Shown: positions 42,459 through 51,085, counted from the first letter of the stretch. The stretch is 64,000 nucleotides of DNA from an uncultured Clostridium sp. (GCA_946498245.1 CAMMNN010000001.1:115710-179709); one strand, 5' to 3'. Translations and numbers: made by a program. The notes: generated by a model from the sequence alone, not told the origin.

Positions 42459-43493
42459 ATGGGCTACAAAGTAAGCTTTGACGAAGCAAACCAGATTTTT
42501 GCCGGTTTAAGCAGCGAGTATGAAATCTGGGCACCTAAGAGATTTCCGGGAAAAGGCCGTTATTCCGATACGGATATTATCCGTTACGACAAGGTAAAGA
42601 CGGTAGAGGAAATTGTATTTGACGAAAAATCTGATTTTCCGGCGAAAGAAGTTCTCTCCCCCATTACGGAGCCACTGTTCTACTTTACAGAGGATGAATA
42701 CAGAGAGAGCAAAGTTACCAGCAAAAAGATTATTATCTTTATGCGTCCCTGCGATATAGCCGCACAGCAGCGTCAGGAGAGAATCTACCTGGGCAACGGC
42801 GGCTTCAATGATATGTACTATGAGAGAATGCATGAAAAGGTAAAAATCGTTATGATGCAGTGCGATCTGGACGACGATACCTGTTTCTGCGTAAGCATGG
42901 GAACCAACAAGACGGATAACTACAGCATGGCTGTTGTCTGTCAGGATGGGGCTCTGAAAGTAGAAGTAAAGGACGAAGTTTTCGCTCCTTACTTTGAAGG
43001 CAAGACTGCCGATGATTATACGCCCTCCTTCCCCACTGAAAACAAGACAAAAGTAACCATGCCGGAGATTCCCAACAAGGAAGTCCTTACAAAGTTAAAG
43101 AGCCATCCCATGTGGGAAGAGTACAATAAGAGATGTATCTCCTGCGGTAGCTGTACTGTTGCCTGCAGCACCTGTACCTGCTTTACCACTACGGACATTG
43201 CCTATAATGAAAACGGCAGCGTAGGCGAGAGAAGAAGAACCACCGCTTCCTGCCAGATCGAAGGATTCACCGATATGGCCGGCGGACACAGCTTCCGCAA
43301 TACGGCAGGCGACCGTATGAGATATAAAGTGCTGCACAAGTTCCATGACTACAAAGAACGCTTTAAGGACTACCATATGTGCGTTGGCTGCGGACGCTGC
43401 ATTTCCCGCTGCCCGGAATTTATTTCCATTACGGCAACTGTTGACAAGATGAATAAGGCCATTGCAGAAATCGTGGCTGAAGAAAACAAATAA
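42459..43493 (+). CDS. asrA: Anaerobic sulfite reductase subunit A
   Basis: A 344-residue electron-transfer subunit of the NADH-dependent sulfite reductase. Two ferredoxin-type clusters are in the C-terminal half: CISCGSCTVACSTCTCFTT and CVGCGRCISRCPEF. The N-terminal half is the AsrA-specific domain also seen in hydrogenase beta-like subunits. GCAAAGGAGGATAATTGA precedes the ATG. It passes electrons from AsrB to the siroheme subunit AsrC; asrB and asrC follow in the standard order. Confidence 0.95.
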   Translation: MGYKVSFDEANQIFAGLSSEYEIWAPKRFPGKGRYSDTDIIRYDKVKTVEEIVFDEKSDFPAKEVLSPITEPLFYFTEDEYRESKVTSKKIIIFMRPCDIAAQQRQERIYLGNGGFNDMYYERMHEKVKIVMMQCDLDDDTCFCVSMGTNKTDNYSMAVVCQDGALKVEVKDEVFAPYFEGKTADDYTPSFPTENKTKVTMPEIPNKEVLTKLKSHPMWEEYNKRCISCGSCTVACSTCTCFTTTDIAYNENGSVGERRRTTASCQIEGFTDMAGGHSFRNTAGDRMRYKVLHKFHDYKERFKDYHMCVGCGRCISRCPEFISITATVDKMNKAIAEIVAEENK

Positions 43494-43511
43494 GGAGGAG
43501 GGAAGACTGCT

Positions 43512-44306
43512 ATGAATAATCCGGTAAGACCAGTTCCCTGCAAGATTCTGGAAGTAAAGCAGGAGAGCAAGCATGAATATACCTTTAAAGTAGAAACTGA
43601 CATTAAACCTTCCCATGGACAGTTTCTGCAACTGTCAATTCCGAAAGTAGGAGAAGCTCCCATTTCTGTCAGCGCATACGGCGATGGCTGGATGGATTTC
43701 ACCATTCGTTCCGTTGGAAAAGTAACGGATGAAATTTTCAAGAAAGAAGCAGGCGACATTCTGTTTTTAAGAGGGGCATACGGCAAGGGCTGGCCCGTAG
43801 AAGAACAGTTTAAGGGCAAAAATATGGTTCTGATTGTAGGCGGAACCGGTCTGGCTCCTGTCCGCAGTATGTTGCGTCTGTTTGCGGAAAATCCGGGATA
43901 CGTTGAGAGCGTTACCCTTATCGCCGGCTTTAAGAACGAGGAAGGCATCGTATTCCGCAACGAAATGGAAAGCTGGAGAGATAAATTCAACTGCATTTAT
44001 ACTCTGGACAGAGATAAAATTGACAACTGGGAAGTTGGCTTTGTAACCCAGTTTGTATCCAAAGTTCCCTTTAAGGATTTCGGCGATAATTACGAAGTAG
44101 TAATCGTTGGACCGCCGCCAATGATGAAGTTTACTGCCATTGAAGCAATTAAGTGTGGTGTTCCGGAAGAAAAGATCTGGGTATCTTATGAGCGTAAGAT
44201 GTCCTGCGCTATCGGCAAATGCGGACACTGCCGCATTGACGAAACCTACGTATGCTTAGAGGGTCCGGTATTTAACTACACCAAGGCCAAATATCTGGTA
44301 GATTAA
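43512..44306 (+). CDS. asrB: Anaerobic sulfite reductase subunit B
   Basis: A 264-residue flavin and NADH-binding subunit of the ferredoxin-NADP reductase fold. FTIRSVGKVTDEIF binds FAD, IVGGTGLAPVRSMLRLFAENPG the NADH phosphates, and MSCAIGKCGHCRI carries Cys residues for a 2Fe-2S cluster. It accepts electrons from NADH and delivers them to AsrA. AAGGAGGAGGGAAGACTGCT precedes the ATG, 18 bases after asrA. Confidence 0.95.
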   Translation: MNNPVRPVPCKILEVKQESKHEYTFKVETDIKPSHGQFLQLSIPKVGEAPISVSAYGDGWMDFTIRSVGKVTDEIFKKEAGDILFLRGAYGKGWPVEEQFKGKNMVLIVGGTGLAPVRSMLRLFAENPGYVESVTLIAGFKNEEGIVFRNEMESWRDKFNCIYTLDRDKIDNWEVGFVTQFVSKVPFKDFGDNYEVVIVGPPPMMKFTAIEAIKCGVPEEKIWVSYERKMSCAIGKCGHCRIDETYVCLEGPVFNYTKAKYLVD

Positions 44307-44325
44307 AGAAAGGGGCGGAACAAGA

Positions 44326-45360
44326 ATGAATCACGATATTGATGTTAAAAAGACACGAATTAACTGTTTCAGACAGTCTAAAGTACCCGGAGAGTTCATG
44401 CTTCAGCTCCGTGTTCCGGGCTCTCTGATTGACGCAAAGCATCTGGCTCTGGTACAGGAGCTGTGTCAGACCTACGGCAACGGCACATTCCACATCGGTA
44501 TGCGCCAGACCCTGAACGTTCCGGGCATTAAATACGAGAACATTCCGGCTGTCAATGCAAAGATTAAGGAATATATCCAGGACGTAAACGTAGAAATGTG
44601 CGATTGCGATATGGAAGCGGATGATCAGGGCTATCCCACCATCGGCGCCAGAAACGTAATGGCTTGTATCGGTAACTCACACTGCATTAAGGCAAACGCC
44701 AATACCCATGAACTGGCTAAGAAGATTGAAAAACTGGTTTTCCCCAGCCATTATCATATCAAAGTTGCAGTTGCCGGATGTCCCAATGACTGTGCAAAAG
44801 GAAACTTCAACGATTTCGGTGTAATGGGCGTATTTAAGATGGTTTACGATCAGAACCGCTGCATCGGCTGCGGCGCCTGCGTAAAGGCCTGCGAGCATCA
44901 TGCTACCGCAGTTCTGTCCTTAAACGCTAACGGAAAGATTGATAAGGATACCTGCTGCTGCGTAGGCTGCGGCGAATGTGTTATCGCTTGTCCCACCGGC
45001 GGCTGGACCAGAGGAAACACCCATCTGTACCGCGTTACTCTGGGCGGACGTACCGGCAAGCAGTTCCCGCGTATGGGCAAGCTGTTCTTAAACTGGGTAA
45101 CAGAAGACGTTGTTCTGGGAATGTTCGCTAACTGGCAGAAATTCTCTGCATGGGTTATGGACTATAAGCCGGAATACCTTCACGGCGGCCACCTCATTGA
45201 CCGTGCCGGCTACATGAAGTTTAAAGAAATGATTCTGGACGGCGTTGAGCTGAATCCGGAAGCTAAGGTAGCAGATGAGCTTTACTGGACAGAGGCAGAG
45301 CAGAGAGCCAATATCCACGTAAAACCCATTTCTCAGCATCACAAGGCAGGCCCCCAGTAA
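44326..45360 (+). CDS. asrC: Anaerobic sulfite reductase subunit C (siroheme subunit)
   Basis: A 344-residue catalytic subunit that reduces sulfite to sulfide with six electrons. The siroheme/4Fe-4S ligand motifs are ACIGNSHC (Cys-x5-Cys) and AGCPNDC (Cys-x3-Cys). Two ferredoxin clusters follow: CIGCGACVKAC and CCVGCGECVIACP. The N-terminal half is the nitrite/sulfite reductase ferredoxin-like half domain. GAAAGGGGCGGAACAAGA precedes the ATG. Siroheme synthesis genes follow, consistent with this subunit's need. Confidence 0.95.
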   Translation: MNHDIDVKKTRINCFRQSKVPGEFMLQLRVPGSLIDAKHLALVQELCQTYGNGTFHIGMRQTLNVPGIKYENIPAVNAKIKEYIQDVNVEMCDCDMEADDQGYPTIGARNVMACIGNSHCIKANANTHELAKKIEKLVFPSHYHIKVAVAGCPNDCAKGNFNDFGVMGVFKMVYDQNRCIGCGACVKACEHHATAVLSLNANGKIDKDTCCCVGCGECVIACPTGGWTRGNTHLYRVTLGGRTGKQFPRMGKLFLNWVTEDVVLGMFANWQKFSAWVMDYKPEYLHGGHLIDRAGYMKFKEMILDGVELNPEAKVADELYWTEAEQRANIHVKPISQHHKAGPQ

Positions 45361-45420
45361 ATTGCGGGCTGCCGGAAACGGCTTAAAAGAGAAACATTGA
45401 TGGATAAAGGATTTTAAGTG

Positions 45421-45507
45421 TTGTCCCCCATATTTTGCAGATGGGCTTTGCCCGGAAGCAGGGTATGGGGGACAAAGCTTCCCTGACCTTTGCCCGTTGT
45501 CAGGGAA
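45421..45507 (+). promoter_or_regulatory. Structured leader before hemA
   Basis: TTGTCCCCCATA (45421-45432) pairs perfectly with TATGGGGGACAA (45464-45475), and TTCCCTGAC (45479-45487) pairs with GTCAGGGAA (45499-45507) just before the ribosome site. The 170-base gap between asrC and hemA is otherwise free of genes. It may be an attenuator or riboswitch-like leader controlling entry into tetrapyrrole synthesis, but it matches no class I know. Confidence 0.5.
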
Positions 45508-45530
45508 TGTCCGCAGGAAATGGAGAAAAT

Positions 45531-46697
45531 ATGTATTGTATTAGCGTTAGCCACAAAAAAGCCCCCGTTGCCGTGCGGGAGCGGTTTGCTTTTGCCCGGG
45601 AAGAAAAAGAGGAGCTTCTGGAGGCCCTGAAAGCGTGTCCGGAGATTACAGGGGCCGTGGTACTGTGTACCTGCAACCGAAGCGAATTTTACGTATCCGG
45701 GAGTAAGAAGGCTATTGCCGTGCTTCAGGAGGCTATTGCAAAGTTTAAAGAAATTCGCCTGGAAGAGCTTCTGCAGTACTTAAATATCTATAGCGGCGAT
45801 CAGGCGGTAGCCCATATCTTTAAGGTCTGCTGCGGTTTTGATTCCATGGTGCTGGGGGAAGATGAGATCTTGGGTCAGGTTAAGGACGCTTACCAGCTTA
45901 CCCTGGAAAAAAAGGCAGGGGATTATGAGATCCACACCGTCTTTCAGAAGGCCATTACCTGTGCCAAGAAGATCAAGACGGACACCAATCTGTCCAGGAC
46001 TCCCGTATCCGTAGGGACTTTGGTGGCCAATGAGGTTTTTCACTTTGAAGGGGAGGAGGGCCCTCTGGCGGAAAAAACGGTTCTTATTATGGGAATCACA
46101 GGGAAAATGGGGGGAATTATCGCAAAAAATATTCTCAGCAAACCCGGGATCCAGGTATTGGGAACCGTTAGAAGCCATAAAACCGGACTGGATTTGGAGT
46201 GGAAAAGCAGCCGGATCCGGCTTATTGATTATGGGGAACGGTACCGCTATATGGAAGAGGCCGACATTATTGTCAGCGCCACTTCGGGGCCACACTATAC
46301 TGTAGTGGAGGAGAAGCTGAAAAAGGCCCTGACATCTTCGAAAAAAAGACTTTTTATTGATGTGGCGGTTCCCATTGACATTGATCCCCAAATACGCAAT
46401 CTGCCGGGAGTGAGTCTTTACGATATAGATTTTTTTGAGCAGCTTTCCAAAGCCAATAACCAGGCGAAACGGAAAGAACTGGGCGCTGCCAGAGAGATTA
46501 TGGACACGGAATTGGATGAGTGCCTGAAGGAACTTCTCTTTCACCCCTGTTTCCGGAAAATGGGAGAGTGGAAAGAGCTGTGGGAAAAGACTCCTCTGGA
46601 AACCATATTGTACCGTATCCGGGATCATGTAAGCAGCGAAGAGCTGAAGGTGATTATCCGGACACTGGATCAGGTGGAAGACTGGGTAAAGGAGTAG
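45531..46697 (+). CDS. hemA: Glutamyl-tRNA reductase
   Basis: First committed enzyme of tetrapyrrole synthesis in the C5 pathway, reducing glutamyl-tRNA to glutamate-1-semialdehyde. The 388-residue product starts MYCISVSHKKAPVAVRERFAF; the nucleophile Cys lies in VVLCTCNRSEFYV, and GEDEILGQVKDAY is the family signature. The start at 45531 has GGAG eight bases upstream; earlier in-frame ATGs (45435, 45507) lie in the leader. The protein is a little shorter than average at the C-terminal dimer domain. hemL and hemB are not in the window. Confidence 0.92.
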   Translation: MYCISVSHKKAPVAVRERFAFAREEKEELLEALKACPEITGAVVLCTCNRSEFYVSGSKKAIAVLQEAIAKFKEIRLEELLQYLNIYSGDQAVAHIFKVCCGFDSMVLGEDEILGQVKDAYQLTLEKKAGDYEIHTVFQKAITCAKKIKTDTNLSRTPVSVGTLVANEVFHFEGEEGPLAEKTVLIMGITGKMGGIIAKNILSKPGIQVLGTVRSHKTGLDLEWKSSRIRLIDYGERYRYMEEADIIVSATSGPHYTVVEEKLKKALTSSKKRLFIDVAVPIDIDPQIRNLPGVSLYDIDFFEQLSKANNQAKRKELGAAREIMDTELDECLKELLFHPCFRKMGEWKELWEKTPLETILYRIRDHVSSEELKVIIRTLDQVEDWVKE

Positions 46698-46704
46698 AAA
46701 ATTC

Positions 46705-47334
46705 ATGGCATATTTCCCATTTTTTATAGATATTGAAAATCAGGACTGCCTGATTATCGGCGGAGGAACTGTGGCCCTGCGGAAAGTGGAAGTGCTTTTG
46801 GGCTACGGCCCCCGCATTACGGTCATAGCTCCCGCCATGGTCCCGGAGCTGGCGGAACTGGCCGATACCCTGAAGCTGGAAACCCGACCCTTTCAAATGA
46901 AGGATTTGGAAGGAAGGGATTTCGTCATAGCAGCCACAGAAGATGGAGAGCTTAACCGTCGGGTGTCCGATGAATGCCGAAGACAGAGGATACCGGTCAA
47001 TGTGGTGGACGTAAAGGAAGAGTGCAGCTTTATCTTCCCGTCTATTGTCCGTGATGAAGATTTGGTAGTGGGGATTTCCTCAGGAGGAGGCAGCCCCACC
47101 ATTACCCAGGAACTGAAAAAATCTATCCGGCATATGATTCCGGAAGGCTATGGCCGGCTGGTAAAGGAACTGGGACAATACCGGGAATACGTGAAAGAGC
47201 GGGTGACCGAGGAAAGAGTAAGAACGGCGATTTTCAGAAAAATGGCGGAGGCCGGGAAAGAGAACGGCTGCCATGTGGACCGCAGTTTGGCGGACTGGGT
47301 GATCCGTCAGGTTTTAGAGGAGGAGAAACAATGA
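46705..47334 (+). CDS. Precorrin-2 dehydrogenase / sirohydrochlorin ferrochelatase-like
   Basis: A 209-residue SirC/Met8/CysG-N-type enzyme. FFIDIENQDCLIIGGGTVALRK carries the NAD-binding GGG motif, and FVIAATEDGELNRRV and GISSGGGSPTITQELKKSI are typical. It oxidises precorrin-2 to sirohydrochlorin and may also insert iron to make siroheme; Met8-type proteins do both. It begins seven bases after hemA and overlaps the next gene by four bases (ATGA). It supplies siroheme to AsrC. Confidence 0.9.
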   Translation: MAYFPFFIDIENQDCLIIGGGTVALRKVEVLLGYGPRITVIAPAMVPELAELADTLKLETRPFQMKDLEGRDFVIAATEDGELNRRVSDECRRQRIPVNVVDVKEECSFIFPSIVRDEDLVVGISSGGGSPTITQELKKSIRHMIPEGYGRLVKELGQYREYVKERVTEERVRTAIFRKMAEAGKENGCHVDRSLADWVIRQVLEEEKQ

Positions 47335-49838
47335 GTCAGAAAGTCCGTATCGGAACCAGAAAGAGCGATTTAGCCGTGGCCCAGACGAAGCTGGCGGCGG
47401 AGCTTATGATGGCCTCTACCCCTGGCCTTCAGGTGGAACTGGTAATGAAGCAGACTACAGGAGACAGAATTTTGGATAAGCCCCTTTTGGAATTTGGCGG
47501 AAAGGGAGTTTTTGTTTCCGAGTTTGAAGAAGCCCTGCAAAAAGGAGAGATTGACTTTGCCGTCCACAGCGCAAAGGATTTGCCTTCAGAACTGGCGGAG
47601 GGCCTGGAAATCGTAGGAGTCCCGGAACGAGGTGATATTCGGGACGTTTTCGTGACTCGCCGGGATGGCTCTTTGGAAGAGAAAATCCGGAAGGGAGAAA
47701 CCATTATCATAGGAACGTCCAGCCTGAGGCGCCAGATCCAGGCAGGGCAGTTGGCTGCCGGTTTGTGGCAGGGAGCCAAGGCAGAGTGCAGAAATTTGAG
47801 AGGCAACGTCCTGACCCGTCTGGAAAAGCTGGCAAAAGGGGAGTATGATGCCATTATCCTGGCTGCAGCGGGCTTAAAGCGGCTGGATTTGATAAAAGGA
47901 GAAGAAGAGTTGGAGGCGGTAGGAACCACCTTCCGCTTCATTTATCTGGATTGGAGAGAGATGATTCCTGCAGGCTGCCAGGGGATTCTGGCCATAGAGG
48001 GGCGAAAGGGGGATCCCTTAAACGAAATTGCCCGAAAGATTACGGACCCCAGCACTCTCCTGACGTTCCGCCTGGAAAGGAAAGTCCTGTCTCTTATGGA
48101 AGCCGGCTGCCATGAACCTGTGGGGATCTGCAGCGTTATGGAAGACGGAGAAATAGAGGCCAGAGGAATTTATCAGGACGCCGATGGGGAAAAGAGAACC
48201 GTGAACTGGAAAGGCAGTCCGGAGAAATGGGAGCAGGGGGCTTTTCATTTGGCTGACGGCCTGAAGCCTTCAAAGGGGGCAGACAATTTGAAGCCTTTAA
48301 AGGGAGGCGACAGCTCTCAGGCTTATCATAAGGAAGACAGCGTCTTACAGGGCAGCGTGATCCTGGTGGGCGCTGGCCCTGGCGATCCGGAACTTATCAC
48401 CCAAAAGGGCCTGAAAGCTCTCAAAAACTGCGATGCGGTAGTTTACGATTCTCTGGCATCGGAAGAACTGTTAAAAGAGGTAAAGCCGGACTGCCGGAAA
48501 ATTTACGTGGGGAAACGGGCGGGCCGCCATTCTATGAGCCAGGAGGAGATTAATACGGTTCTCATAGAACAGGCCCGGGAAGGCCGCACTACGGTACGTT
48601 TAAAAGGCGGAGATCCCTTTGTTTTCGGCCGCGGCGGAGAAGAGATCCTGGCGCTCCAGGAAGCCGCCGTTCCCTATGAAGTCATACCAGGAGTCACATC
48701 GGCAGTGGCGGCTCTGGCGGCAGCCGGCATTCCCGTAACTCACAGGGGAATCAGCCGGAGCTTTCACGTAATTACAGGCCATACCAAAGAAGATGGAATC
48801 CCTGAGGACATAGAACACCTGGGAAATGTTCCGGGGACATTAATATTTCTTATGGGCCTCAATCACCTGGGCGCGATCCGTGACAGCCTTTTAAGGCAGG
48901 GGCGTCCGGCAAAAACCCCTGCCGCTGTCATACAGAACGGAACCCTGCCTCAGCAGAAAGTGGTTCGGGGCTGTCTGGGAGACATTGAAGAAAAATGCAG
49001 GGAAGCGGGAATCGGTTCCCCCGCCATCATTGCAGTGGGAGAGGCCGCAGCCCTTCACATGGAAGCCACCCTGAAAAGACCCCTGGAGGGAACTGCCATA
49101 GGCGTAATCGGGACGCCTTCCTTTGCCGCCCGGTTAGAGGAAGCATTGAGGGAACGGGGAGCCCGCACAGAACGGATTTGTACCATGGAAGTGGTTCCCG
49201 CTGGCGATGAATCCATGCTGCAGAAGGCTCTGGAAGAATTGAAGGAATATACCTGGCTGGCCTTTACCAGCTCCAATGGAGTCCGGCTGTTTTTAGATGA
49301 GCTGATGAAAAGCGGAAGAGATTTGAGGACTCTGGGAAATGTCCGTCTTGCGGCAGTGGGATCCGGGACTGCCGGAGAATTGAAGAAAAGGGGCCTGAGG
49401 GCAGACTTTATTCCGGAGCAGTACTGTACCGGCGCTTTGGCCAGAGGACTGGCAAAACGCCTGACAAAAGAAGACCGGATCCTGATCCCGCGGGCTGTAA
49501 AAGGTTCCCCGGAGCTGACAGAAATCTTACAGGAAGCGGGTATCCCTTACAGAGATCTTCCCATATATGATGTAAAAGCCCGGGAAGAGGCGGAAAACCA
49601 TTGGGCGGCCGCCTTAGGGGATCTGGATTACCTGACCTTTGCCAGCTCCTCAGGAGTGGAAGCATTTTTCAGGAAAATGGAAGAAACAAAAACAGAGCTT
49701 CCGTCCGGCCTGAAACTGGCCTGTATCGGGGAAGCAACGGAAAAGGCCCTTGAGAAATATGGGAAAAGGGCTGACGCAGTGGGAACGGTTTTTACGGCTG
49801 CGGGGCTGGCAGAGGCTATTTGTAAGCTTCTCGGTTAG
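47331..49838 (+). CDS. HemC-CobA-HemD triple fusion
   Basis: An 835-residue three-enzyme protein. Residues 1 to about 300 are porphobilinogen deaminase (IGTRKSDLAVAQTKLAAEL; dipyrromethane Cys in EAGCHEPVG). A low-complexity linker with an imperfect repeat (LKPSKGADN, LKPLKGGD) follows. Residues about 340-585 are uroporphyrinogen-III C-methyltransferase (VILVGAGPGDPELITQKGL, RLKGGDPFVFGRGGEE). The last 245 residues are uroporphyrinogen-III synthase (AFTSSNGVRLFLDEL, DYLTFASSSGVEAFF). Together they take porphobilinogen to precorrin-2, feeding the preceding dehydrogenase. GAGGAGGAGAAACA precedes the ATG. Confidence 0.93.
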   Translation: MSQKVRIGTRKSDLAVAQTKLAAELMMASTPGLQVELVMKQTTGDRILDKPLLEFGGKGVFVSEFEEALQKGEIDFAVHSAKDLPSELAEGLEIVGVPERGDIRDVFVTRRDGSLEEKIRKGETIIIGTSSLRRQIQAGQLAAGLWQGAKAECRNLRGNVLTRLEKLAKGEYDAIILAAAGLKRLDLIKGEEELEAVGTTFRFIYLDWREMIPAGCQGILAIEGRKGDPLNEIARKITDPSTLLTFRLERKVLSLMEAGCHEPVGICSVMEDGEIEARGIYQDADGEKRTVNWKGSPEKWEQGAFHLADGLKPSKGADNLKPLKGGDSSQAYHKEDSVLQGSVILVGAGPGDPELITQKGLKALKNCDAVVYDSLASEELLKEVKPDCRKIYVGKRAGRHSMSQEEINTVLIEQAREGRTTVRLKGGDPFVFGRGGEEILALQEAAVPYEVIPGVTSAVAALAAAGIPVTHRGISRSFHVITGHTKEDGIPEDIEHLGNVPGTLIFLMGLNHLGAIRDSLLRQGRPAKTPAAVIQNGTLPQQKVVRGCLGDIEEKCREAGIGSPAIIAVGEAAALHMEATLKRPLEGTAIGVIGTPSFAARLEEALRERGARTERICTMEVVPAGDESMLQKALEELKEYTWLAFTSSNGVRLFLDELMKSGRDLRTLGNVRLAAVGSGTAGELKKRGLRADFIPEQYCTGALARGLAKRLTKEDRILIPRAVKGSPELTEILQEAGIPYRDLPIYDVKAREEAENHWAAALGDLDYLTFASSSGVEAFFRKMEETKTELPSGLKLACIGEATEKALEKYGKRADAVGTVFTAAGLAEAICKLLG

Positions 49839-50058
49839 CTTTTTCCTGGGCCAAACGGATCTTGGCGTCCGAAAGGGTTTCGCCCTCCTTTGTCAGAAAG
49901 TGATCCACAAAGGCATCTGATATGGCGGTGAAACCGTCTACAACGCCACTTTCAATTTTCCGGTAACCGTTTACAACACCGTCTTCAATCTTCTGGTAGC
50001 CGCCTGCCACTGCTTTTTCAATTTTTTTATTTGCTGCAACTAATTTTGACTTTGCCAT
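49816..50058 (-). CDS. Small amphipathic-helix protein with 11-residue repeats
   Basis: An 80-residue protein of unknown function. Three 11-residue units in a row are visible: GYQKIEDGVVN, GYRKIESGVVD, GFTAISDAFVD. This hendecad pattern makes an amphipathic helix, as in lipid-surface or stress-type proteins. The tail is charged (LAQEKANREAYK). AGAAAGGATATGAAAAGTAAAC precedes the ATG at 50058. The 3' end overlaps the convergent fusion gene by 23 bases. No enzyme motif and no membrane segment. Confidence 0.72.
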   Translation of the reverse strand: MAKSKLVAANKKIEKAVAGGYQKIEDGVVNGYRKIESGVVDGFTAISDAFVDHFLTKEGETLSDAKIRLAQEKANREAYK

Positions 50059-50214
50059 GTTTACTTTTCATATCCTTTCTCTTAGAATTGATGTCTGTAT
50101 GTTACCGTTTTTATTTTTTTAAAGATTTTCAGTTTTGTTAGGGAAATGTTAAAAGTGAAAATAGAACTCCGGAAGCCGGCACATAGACGGTTTTTGGCAG
50201 CTATAAGTTAAAAT

Positions 50215-50263
50215 AAAGGTACCTTGACATTTTTGGCAATGCCTATAATGTTAAGGTACCTTT
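50215..50263 (+). promoter_or_regulatory. Paired AAGGTACCTT palindromes around a promoter
   Basis: AAAGGTACCTT (50215-50225) and AAGGTACCTTT (50253-50263) are mirror copies of one palindrome. Between them TTGACA (50224-50229) and TATAAT (50244-50249) are present, but only 14 bases apart, shorter than the usual 17. This looks like a tightly repressed promoter of the now-broken ABC exporter gene. Confidence 0.55.
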
Positions 50264-50279
50264 ATTTATAGGAGGATAG

Positions 50280-50828
50280 ATGATGCCGAAACATTTTTCA
50301 GACGGAAAATCCGGAAAGGACGCGGCAAGACAAAAGCGGTATCTCTCCGAAATATGGATTTTCTTATGTTCCAGGACACCTGGTAATTCGGGATCTGACG
50401 CTGACTGTTCCTTCCGGCAAGAAGGTCGCTCTGGTTGGCTCTACCGGAAGCGGAAAGACTGCCAGTGTCTTGCAGGATACGGCTCTGTTTTCGGATACAA
50501 TCCGGAACAACCTGTTTTATGCCAATGAAAAAGCCAATTGGGACAGCTTCAGCAGGCAATCCATATGAGCTGCTGTGATGAAATGATGAATCTGCTTCTT
50601 GAAGGTATGGACGCCATTCTGACTGCAGGAGGGGAAAACCCGAGTCAGGGGCAGCGGCAGCTTCTCGCCATTGCCCATCGCCTGTCAACCATCCGGGACG
50701 CGGACATCATTGTGGTTATGGATAATGGCAGCATCATCGAAAAAGAAACGCACACACAACTACTGGCACAAAAAGGAAAATATTACAAATTGTACATGAC
50801 GCAGTTTGCCGGGATCAGCACAGCCTGA
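50280..50828 (+). pseudogene. ABC exporter ATPase remnant with internal deletions
   Basis: Two frames together read as parts of an ABC exporter. The first shows LTVPSGKKVALVGSTGSGKT (Walker A) and then jumps to VLQDTALFSDTIRNNLFYAN (Q-loop region), skipping about 50 residues, and ends at TGA (50565-50567). The second frame gives [11 protein letters not shown] (signature) joined directly to [20 protein letters not shown] (H-loop region), so Walker B and the D-loop are missing. The membrane domain is absent. The product could not be an active ATPase. Confidence 0.8.
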
Positions 50829-50852
50829 TTTCAGCAGAGTTTTCCATGTGAT

Positions 50853-51063
50853 TTATTGCCTATGATGTTCCCTATGATCCTGGGGCCATTGGGCCTGCAG
50901 CTTTTCCAGCAGAGTTTTCAGTTCCTGATGCTCGTCATAGACAAAGGGGAGAGAATGGCGGATTCTTCTATACCGTGTTCTTGCATTTTTTCACTTTTGT
51001 GTTCGGCACCTGACCACAGATGGACAATAGTTTGACCAGTTTATGCTTGCTGTTTGATTTCAT
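50853..51063 (-). pseudogene. Frameshifted small ORF of unknown family
   Basis: An ATG at 51063 with GGAGGTACAGAC upstream starts a frame (MKSNSKHKLVKLLSICGQ) that stops at TAG 50970-50968. The adjoining frame continues as RRIRHSLPFVYDEHQELKTL to a TAA at 50855-50853. Read with one frameshift it would be about 69 residues. No family recognised. Confidence 0.4.
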
Positions 51064-51085
51064 GTCTGTACCTCCAATTAAAAAT

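Noticed and set aside
45435..45530. N-terminal extension of hemA from the ATG at 45435
   Set aside because: It lies inside the hairpin leader, and the HemA family starts at MYCISVSHKKAP with its own ribosome site.
49408..50058. Search for a sirohydrochlorin ferrochelatase or hemB after the fusion gene
   Set aside because: Only the small hendecad-repeat gene and fragments follow; neither enzyme is encoded in the window.
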